Positions 54,732-58,963 of a DNA stretch of 58,963 bases are shown here, piece after piece (within the stretch, counting starts at the first letter, position 1; the number at the start of each line of letters is the position of its first letter). The translations under genes were made by a program, and so were the position numbers. The notes beneath the pieces are model-generated. The model searched no databases and was not told the origin of the DNA. It saw only the letters and a list, made by a program, of their open reading frames with translations. The stretch is from an uncultured Ruminococcus sp. (GTDB lineage Bacteria > Bacillota > Clostridia > Oscillospirales > Ruminococcaceae): NCBI GenBank assembly GCA_949291125.1, contig CASEUJ010000022.1:1-58963 (forward strand), written 5' to 3'.

Positions 54732-55604
54732 ATGGAGATCAGAGTATTGCGCTATTTTCTTGCGATCGCAAGAGAAGAAAATATGACAAGAGCCGCCCAG
54801 CAGCTACATATTTCACAGCCTTCTCTTTCGAAGGAAATCAAAAAGCTTGAGGAAGAATTAGGGCACCAACTGTTTATCCGTACGAATAAAAACATGCGTC
54901 TGAATGATGAAGGCATGCTTCTCCGAAAAAGAGCCGAGGATATTCTTGCAATGGTTGATAAAACAACAGAAGAATTCAATCAACTCGACAGCATCATCGG
55001 TGGAGAGATCCACATTGGATGCGCAGAGAGTTATCTGATCAAATATCTTGCACAAAGCATTCGATCATTTCAAAAACAGTACCCGGATTTTATCTTCCAC
55101 ATTTTCAGCGGCGATACTGATCCTGTCACAGAGCGTCTTGACCGCGGCCTGCTCGATCTTGCTGTAATCGTCGAGCCACCAAACTTGTCAAAATATAATT
55201 ACCTCACAATTCCCGAAAGCGACAAATGGGGCGTCGTCATGCGGCGTGATAGCCTGCTTGCGCAAAAAAAGGAAATCACCTTTGAGGACTTATATGGACT
55301 GCCGCTATTTTGTTCTAAGCAATCCATTCAGGTGGACTTCCCTCGATGGTGCGGCGAAGATATGGACAAGTTGAATTTTGCAGGAACATTCAATCTTGCT
55401 TATAACGGCTCGATATTTGTGAAAGAGGGGCTAGGATATCTACTGACCTTTGAACATCTGATCAATACAAGTGAAGAAAGTGGACTATGCTTTCGTCCGA
55501 TCACACCTACGCTAGAAACCAATATGTATATTATCTGGAAAAAGTATCAGGTATTCTCTCCGATCGCTGAGCTGTTTCTGAAGCGACTGAAATCAGAGTT
55601 CTGA
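54732..55604 (+). CDS. LysR-family regulator
   Basis: 290 aa from the ATG at 54732, after GGAGGT. Winged HTH at the start: LRYFLAIAREENMTRAAQQL, HISQPSLSKEIKKLEEELG (about residues 5-45). The C-terminal effector domain has IHIGCAESYLIKYL and EGLGYLLTFEHL. Divergent from the hydrolase and cyclophilin-like genes and probably activates them; effector unknown. Confidence 0.9.
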   Translation: MEIRVLRYFLAIAREENMTRAAQQLHISQPSLSKEIKKLEEELGHQLFIRTNKNMRLNDEGMLLRKRAEDILAMVDKTTEEFNQLDSIIGGEIHIGCAESYLIKYLAQSIRSFQKQYPDFIFHIFSGDTDPVTERLDRGLLDLAVIVEPPNLSKYNYLTIPESDKWGVVMRRDSLLAQKKEITFEDLYGLPLFCSKQSIQVDFPRWCGEDMDKLNFAGTFNLAYNGSIFVKEGLGYLLTFEHLINTSEESGLCFRPITPTLETNMYIIWKKYQVFSPIAELFLKRLKSEF

Positions 55605-55651
55605 CGACTCGCTGTGAAGCCTTTCGAATACCTACTATCCATCATATTTGT

Positions 55652-55846
55652 TTACCATGGATGATCATATGCCCATTGCAAAGCCTTTACCACGTCGTCA
55701 TAGTGCTCTGGATTCTGACGCACAAAATCTGCGACTGTGACTCCAATGCGCTTAGCAATGATTTCCCATGCACATTCTCTCTCCTGTACGGACAATGCAT
55801 TTAGAAGCATAAGATCATCGTTGTTTTGAATCATGCTTGTATGCAT
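55652..55846 (-). CDS. 64-aa small protein at the right end of element B
   Basis: ATG at 55846, eight bases after a full AGGAGG, so translation is likely. Charged, helical sequence: NDDLMLLNALSVQERECAWE, then IIAKRIGVTVADFVRQNPEH, ending DDVVKALQWAYDHPW. No family recognised. Ends about 120 bp from the right core, and a CATAGATT motif (55875-55868) stands at the -10 position. Size and place would fit a recombination directionality factor or another element-maintenance protein; this is inference only. Confidence 0.7.
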   Translation of the reverse strand: MHTSMIQNNDDLMLLNALSVQERECAWEIIAKRIGVTVADFVRQNPEHYDDVVKALQWAYDHPW

Positions 55847-55904
55847 GCAGATCACCTCCTGGGTGATAATCTATGCATGACTGCATGTACATTTTCATCA
55901 TCGA

Positions 55905-56066
55905 TTAGTCTTGATTCCTTAAATGTGCGTATAGAAGTACATCGAATCTGTATTCTCTGTTTTGGATACCAGGACCGCCAAGCTGTGAGATAATATACTT
56001 CGCCGTCTTCGCATTAGGCGTCTTGATGCGAACGGGATATTGCAATTTTTTCTCATATACCCACAT
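55905..56066 (-). pseudogene. cotJC: cotJC, N-terminal segment (codons 1-32)
   Basis: ATG at 56066, directly after the cotJB stop and behind AGGAGG. MWVYEKKLQYPVRIKTPN and AKTAKYIISQLGGP are the normal CotJC N-terminus. After codon 32 the frame crosses the core (55980-55970) into element B and ends after 21 foreign residues at TAA (55905). Spliced to 35830 and then 19155 it becomes a 212-codon gene whose length is divisible by three with no internal stop. As it stands it could make a 53-aa peptide. Confidence 0.92.
55953..55980. other. Right attachment site of element B
   Basis: Arm TTCTCTGTTTT (55953-55963), six bases, core CAGGACCGCCA (55970-55980), then cotJC sequence. Confidence 0.85.
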
Positions 56067-56321
56067 TCAATTCGCCTCCTTTTCCCATGGCCATGGTCCT
56101 TGATTCCATCCCCATGGTGCATTGCCGTCCGTTTGATCCGGCTGGATTGGGCCATATTTCTGCACATAGGTCTGTACCGCTTTCTTCCGCATCCCCTGAT
56201 ACTTGTTCCAGAGCTTCAGTGCCTCTGGGCAGTTCGGATGTGTATCCAGATAAAGCTGAAGATCATAAAGTGCAAAGTCATATTTGCGGATCATCATCAT
56301 GAGCTGTGTCTTTTCATGCAT
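56067..56321 (-). CDS. cotJB: Spore coat protein CotJB
   Basis: 84 aa from the ATG at 56321, after GAGGAGG; the longer frame upstream overlaps cotJA. HEKTQLMMMIRKYDFALYDL, QLYLDTHPNCPEALKLWNKY is the family signature; tryptophan-rich tail PWGWNQGPWPW. Coat component usually made in the mother cell with CotJA and CotJC. Overlaps cotJA by 8 bases. Confidence 0.93.
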   Translation of the reverse strand: MHEKTQLMMMIRKYDFALYDLQLYLDTHPNCPEALKLWNKYQGMRKKAVQTYVQKYGPIQPDQTDGNAPWGWNQGPWPWEKEAN

Positions 56322-56598
56322 ATGATCCACCTCCTCGCAGCGGATAGTCAAGCGCCGGGAAAATCGTTCCGATCGGAAATGCAGTGTCCATGTCATACGG
56401 TGTTTCCCACTGCTGATATGGAACATATGCCATGCCCGGCGGCGTCTGGGGCGGGAATGGCGAGATTTCATTACCGTTCTCATGCACCGATGCCGTCGTG
56501 ACGCTCAACGGATCTGGTTTAGAAAACGCTGACTCTTGCGGTGAATAGTCAAGCAACATATTGTGTTGAAAGTGATATCCGAATTGATTGTGTGCCAT
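56314..56598 (-). CDS. cotJA: Spore coat-associated protein CotJA
   Basis: 94 aa. Pro/Tyr-rich C-terminal core GMAYVPYQQWETPYDMDTAF, FPALDYPLRGG matches CotJA; the N-terminal half is variable. First gene of cotJABC. AAAGGAGAG precedes the ATG. The 5' leader has a perfect 7-bp hairpin (ACGCAGG 56613-56619 with CCTGCGT 56631-56637), and CATAGAAT (56650-56643) is a possible mother-cell sigma -10. Confidence 0.88.
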   Translation of the reverse strand: MAHNQFGYHFQHNMLLDYSPQESAFSKPDPLSVTTASVHENGNEISPFPPQTPPGMAYVPYQQWETPYDMDTAFPIGTIFPALDYPLRGGGSYA

Positions 56599-56742
56599 AA
56601 TCTCTCCTTTCTACGCAGGTTCTGTCACATCCTGCGTATTCCATTCTATGCAAAAGCAATCATCATGGTGAGAAACCATGCCTGTGAAAATGTATATGTG
56701 TTAAGAATAGTTACATAATGATTACAGTATAAAAAGCAAATC

Positions 56743-56771
56743 TTGACACGTTCAGCTGCTTGTGCTATAAT
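56743..56771 (+). promoter_or_regulatory. Sigma-A promoter of wzm-wzt
   Basis: TTGACA (56743-56748), 17 bp, TATAAT (56766-56771); AGAAAGGA before the ATG at 56821. Confidence 0.88.
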
Positions 56772-56820
56772 AAGTCTACTGCATCTGTTTTGCATAATTG
56801 AATAACAGAAAGGAACTGAT

Positions 56821-57609
56821 ATGAGTAACGCAATCAAATCACAGATCCTGCGGCTGAAAAATTATCAATTTCTGTTTGAAGAACTTGTTAAACGTGACTT
56901 TAAGAAAAAATACAAGCGCACGATCTTAGGTATGTTCTGGAGCGTCCTCAACCCTCTACTTCAGCTATTGGTGATGAGTTTTGTTTTCACCAATTTCTTT
57001 GGCCGCAACATGGAACACTATACGATCTATCTGTTCTCCGGAAACCTGCTTTACGCTTTTTTCAAGGACTCTACCTCCGGCGGTATGCACTCGCTGATGC
57101 AAAACGCCGGCATCATCAAAAAGATCAATCTGCCAAAATATCTCTTTCTCCTGTCCAAGCAGGTTTCATCACTCATCAATTTCGGTCTGACACTCATCGT
57201 CTATTTTGCCTTTGTCATCGGAGATGGTGTGCCGATCACATGGCGGTTTGTTCTGCTACTTTATCCGATCCTCTGTCTTGCGATATTCAACATCGGATTC
57301 GGATTGATCCTCTCGGCATTGTTTGTGTTATTCAAAGATATCCAATATCTCTATGATGTTTTCACAATGCTCTTGATGTACTTGTCTGCAATTTTTTATA
57401 CAACAGACGGATTCAGTCCGTTGATCCAGAAACTATTTTATCTCAATCCGATCTACACGTATATTTCTTATGTACGTAAAATCGTATTGCACCAGATGGT
57501 GCCCTCTCTTGCCCATCATGGATTGTGCCTGTTCTTTGCACTGGCGGCACTGATCATAGGATGCCTGATCTATAAGAAACTCAATTACAAATTCCTGTAT
57601 TATATGTAA
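56821..57609 (+). CDS. Polysaccharide ABC exporter permease (Wzm/TagG type)
   Basis: 262 aa ABC-2 type permease with about six membrane helices; VKRDFKKKYKRTILGMFWSV (about 22-41) and LNPIYTYISYVRKIVL near residue 215 are typical. With the following ATPase it exports a lipid-linked glycan or teichoic acid chain. Chromosomal (outside element B), divergent from cotJABC. Confidence 0.93.
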   Translation: MSNAIKSQILRLKNYQFLFEELVKRDFKKKYKRTILGMFWSVLNPLLQLLVMSFVFTNFFGRNMEHYTIYLFSGNLLYAFFKDSTSGGMHSLMQNAGIIKKINLPKYLFLLSKQVSSLINFGLTLIVYFAFVIGDGVPITWRFVLLLYPILCLAIFNIGFGLILSALFVLFKDIQYLYDVFTMLLMYLSAIFYTTDGFSPLIQKLFYLNPIYTYISYVRKIVLHQMVPSLAHHGLCLFFALAALIIGCLIYKKLNYKFLYYM

Positions 57610-57621
57610 GGAGAAACGCAC

Positions 57622-58374
57622 GTGGGAAAAGAAGAAATCACAATCGCAGCAAATGATCTCTCGGTGCGCTATGTACTTGGAGATTTCAAGGAGACCGGAA
57701 TCAAAGACTTTGTGATCCAGAAGCTGAAAGGAACATATGAAAAAAAAGTATTTTGGGCGGTCAAAAACGTTTCGTTCCAGTTAAACAAGGGCGAACTGCT
57801 TGGAATCATCGGTGCAAACGGCGCCGGAAAATCGACACTGTTAAAAATCATTTCCGGGATCATGATCCCCACCAAAGGGACGCTTGCGGTCAAGGGCTCG
57901 ATTGCATCCCTGCTTGAACTCGGCAGTGGATTTGACGGCGAACTGACGGTCAAGGAAAACACCTTTTTGCGTGGTGCAATGCTTGGTTACACACGGGAAT
58001 TCATGAACAACACCTATCGGGAAATCCTTGAATTTGCCGATCTTGTGGACTTTGAAGATCGTATGTTCAAACAGCTCTCCTCGGGCATGAAGTCTCGCCT
58101 TGCATTTTCCATCGCCTGTCTGGTCAATCCGGAGATTCTGATTCTGGATGAAGTACTCTCCGTCGGCGACGGTGCCTTCCGGCAGAAGAGTGAAAAGAAA
58201 ATGACTGAAATCATCCAAGGTGGCGCCACAACGCTATTGGTATCCCACTCACTGGCACAGATACGCCGACTTTCCACCAAGGTACTATGGCTAGATCATG
58301 GCGAACTGCAAGCATTCGGCGATCCAAAGCCGATCTGCGATGAATATGAAGCATTTCTAAAAAAGCAAAAATAA
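57622..58374 (+). CDS. Polysaccharide ABC exporter ATPase (Wzt/TagH type)
   Basis: 250 aa. Walker A IIGANGAGKSTLLKI (about 59-73), signature QLSSGMKSRLAF (about 153), Walker B EILILDEVLSVGDGAF, H-loop VSHSL. Ends after the ATPase core without the C-terminal carbohydrate-binding domain seen in some Wzt proteins. GTG or ATG-like start 12 bases after the permease gene, behind AAGGAG. Confidence 0.93.
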   Translation: MGKEEITIAANDLSVRYVLGDFKETGIKDFVIQKLKGTYEKKVFWAVKNVSFQLNKGELLGIIGANGAGKSTLLKIISGIMIPTKGTLAVKGSIASLLELGSGFDGELTVKENTFLRGAMLGYTREFMNNTYREILEFADLVDFEDRMFKQLSSGMKSRLAFSIACLVNPEILILDEVLSVGDGAFRQKSEKKMTEIIQGGATTLLVSHSLAQIRRLSTKVLWLDHGELQAFGDPKPICDEYEAFLKKQK

Positions 58375-58385
58375 CGGTTTGATAC

Positions 58386-58428
58386 GCTTCGATTTTCTTG
58401 TCATCGACGAGAAAATCGGAGCGATTTT
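58386..58428 (+). terminator. Terminator after wzt
   Basis: GCTTCGATTTTCT (58386-58398) pairs with AGAAAATCGGAGC (58410-58422), one mismatch, followed by GATTTT. Confidence 0.65.
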
Positions 58429-58540
58429 ACATTATGTCTGAATTATGCAAGAAATCGCAGAGCCGATCTGAGATAATTAAAGCAGAGTGCCGATTTAAAA
58501 AGTCATGTGCGCAAATTCGTGAAAAATTTACAATTTGCAC

Positions 58541-58569
58541 TTTACATCCTACGCTCTGGTGCTTATAAT
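58541..58569 (+). promoter_or_regulatory. Promoter of the alcohol dehydrogenase gene
   Basis: TTTACA (58541-58546), 17 bp, TATAAT (58564-58569). Confidence 0.8.
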
Positions 58570-58662
58570 GAAAGAGTAGAATTTGTGTGCTGCTGAATAC
58601 GGCGGTACATAGAGATTTTGCGACCAAAAAGCTGATATTGATTTTACAGGAGGAAACGAAAA

Positions 58663-58963
58663 ATGGGAAGATTTACATTACCGCGTGACCTGTATCATGG
58701 TTCCGGCTCACTGGAAATGCTCAAGACGCTGACCGGTAAAAAGGCAGTTATCGTTGTTGGCGGCGGCTCGATGAAGCGTTTTGGCTTTCTGGACAAAGCA
58801 GAAGGTTATCTGAAAGAAGCCGGATTTGAAGTCAAGCTGATCGAGGGCGTTGAGCCGGATCCGTCGGTAGAAACCGTTCTGAAAGGTGCTGCAATCATGC
58901 GAGAGTTTGAGCCGGATTGGATCGTTTCAATGGGTGGCGGCTCGCCGATCGATGCGGCAAAAG
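58663..58963 (+). CDS. Iron-type alcohol dehydrogenase (partial)
   Basis: First 100 codons only; the gene continues beyond the window. Nucleotide-binding half of a group III (Fe-dependent) alcohol dehydrogenase: VIVVGGGSMKRFGFLDKA, GVEPDPSVETVLKGA and SMGGGSPIDAAK. NAD(P)H-linked interconversion of aldehydes and alcohols in fermentation. AGGAGG 9 bases before the ATG. Confidence 0.9.
   Translation, partial: MGRFTLPRDLYHGSGSLEMLKTLTGKKAVIVVGGGSMKRFGFLDKAEGYLKEAGFEVKLIEGVEPDPSVETVLKGAAIMREFEPDWIVSMGGGSPIDAAK

Larger units (their letters stand above)
35831..55980. mobile_element. Element B: galactose-utilisation island in cotJC
   Basis: About 20.1 kb between direct 11-bp cores CAGGACCGCCA, inserted within the codons for LGGPD of cotJC. 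Carries its own large serine recombinase, whose stop codon is 34 bp from the left core, and metabolic cargo: GH31, LacI, AraC, CUT1 transporter, GH36, galK, galE, galT, and an SDR/cyclophilin-like/hydrolase/LysR group. A 64-aa frame lies next to the right end. Joining codon 32 to codon 33 across the core restores ISQLGGPDGELGASL, the normal CotJC text. Confidence 0.85.

Noticed and set aside
55919-56167. 82-codon minus-strand frame over the cotJB/cotJC junction
   Set aside because: Out of frame with both genes; rich in Arg/His and without a start signal.
1-58963. CRISPR arrays, tRNA or rRNA genes, transposase genes
   Set aside because: None seen on reading both strands; no regularly spaced repeats or conserved RNA cores were found.

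Overview
The window looks like chromosome of a Ruminococcus-type, spore-lineage gut Firmicute. Evidence: a GH8 glycanase carrying a type I dockerin (cellulosome hallmark), consensus sigma-A promoters, strong AGGAGG ribosome sites with ATG/GTG/TTG starts, a cotJABC spore-coat operon, class II (Firmicute-type) galT and a tetrahydrofolate riboswitch. No rRNA, tRNA, CRISPR array or insertion sequence was seen.

Layout. (1) 0-5.8 kb: dockerin GH8 enzyme; then a THF riboswitch plus terminator controlling folC - HD hydrolase - folP - folBK. (2) 5.8-10.85 kb: a TetR repressor and a two-subunit ABC exporter, flanked by gene remnants (an Fe-S protein stub and a truncated OmpR-type response regulator), probably acquired. 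(3) 10.86-18.6 kb: a LacI-controlled sucrose/fructo-oligosaccharide operon (ABC binding protein, two permeases, MsmK-type ATPase, GH32, fructokinase); the binding-protein gene has an in-frame TAG. (4) 19.04-56.6 kb: the cotJABC operon, with cotJC broken into three segments by two large serine-recombinase elements. (5) 56.8 kb to the end: a Wzm/Wzt polysaccharide exporter and the start of an iron-type alcohol dehydrogenase.

Main discovery: cotJC (Mn-catalase-like spore coat protein) is present as codons 1-32 at 56.07-55.97 kb, codons 33-176 at 35.83-35.40 kb and codons 176-212 at 19.16-19.04 kb. Element A (19,156-35,405; about 16.2 kb) carries a 14-gene exopolysaccharide operon and a large serine recombinase next to its right end. 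Element B (35,831-55,980; about 20.1 kb) carries another large serine recombinase next to its left end, plus a galactose/alpha-galactoside regulon (GH31, LacI, AraC, ABC transporter, GH36, galK, galE, galT) and an SDR/cyclophilin-like/hydrolase/LysR group. At both elements the two ends share a direct core (GCTTC for A, CAGGACCGCCA for B), and joining the ends recreates a long dyad typical of an attP. Removing both elements on paper restores a continuous, in-frame 212-codon cotJC. The arrangement resembles skin/SPbeta-type elements that interrupt sporulation genes, but with two independent elements in one gene and with sugar-metabolism and surface-polysaccharide cargo.

How the parts could work together: element B makes UDP-galactose from alpha-galactosides (GH36 -> GalK -> GalT/GalE), a precursor that element A's glycosyltransferases could use. 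Whether excision occurs, and whether it is timed to sporulation, cannot be decided from sequence. A second oddity is that none of the roughly 53 genes I checked ends in TAG, while two otherwise intact genes (the 17.3-16.0 kb binding protein and the 23.3-22.1 kb acyltransferase) contain one internal in-frame TAG each.
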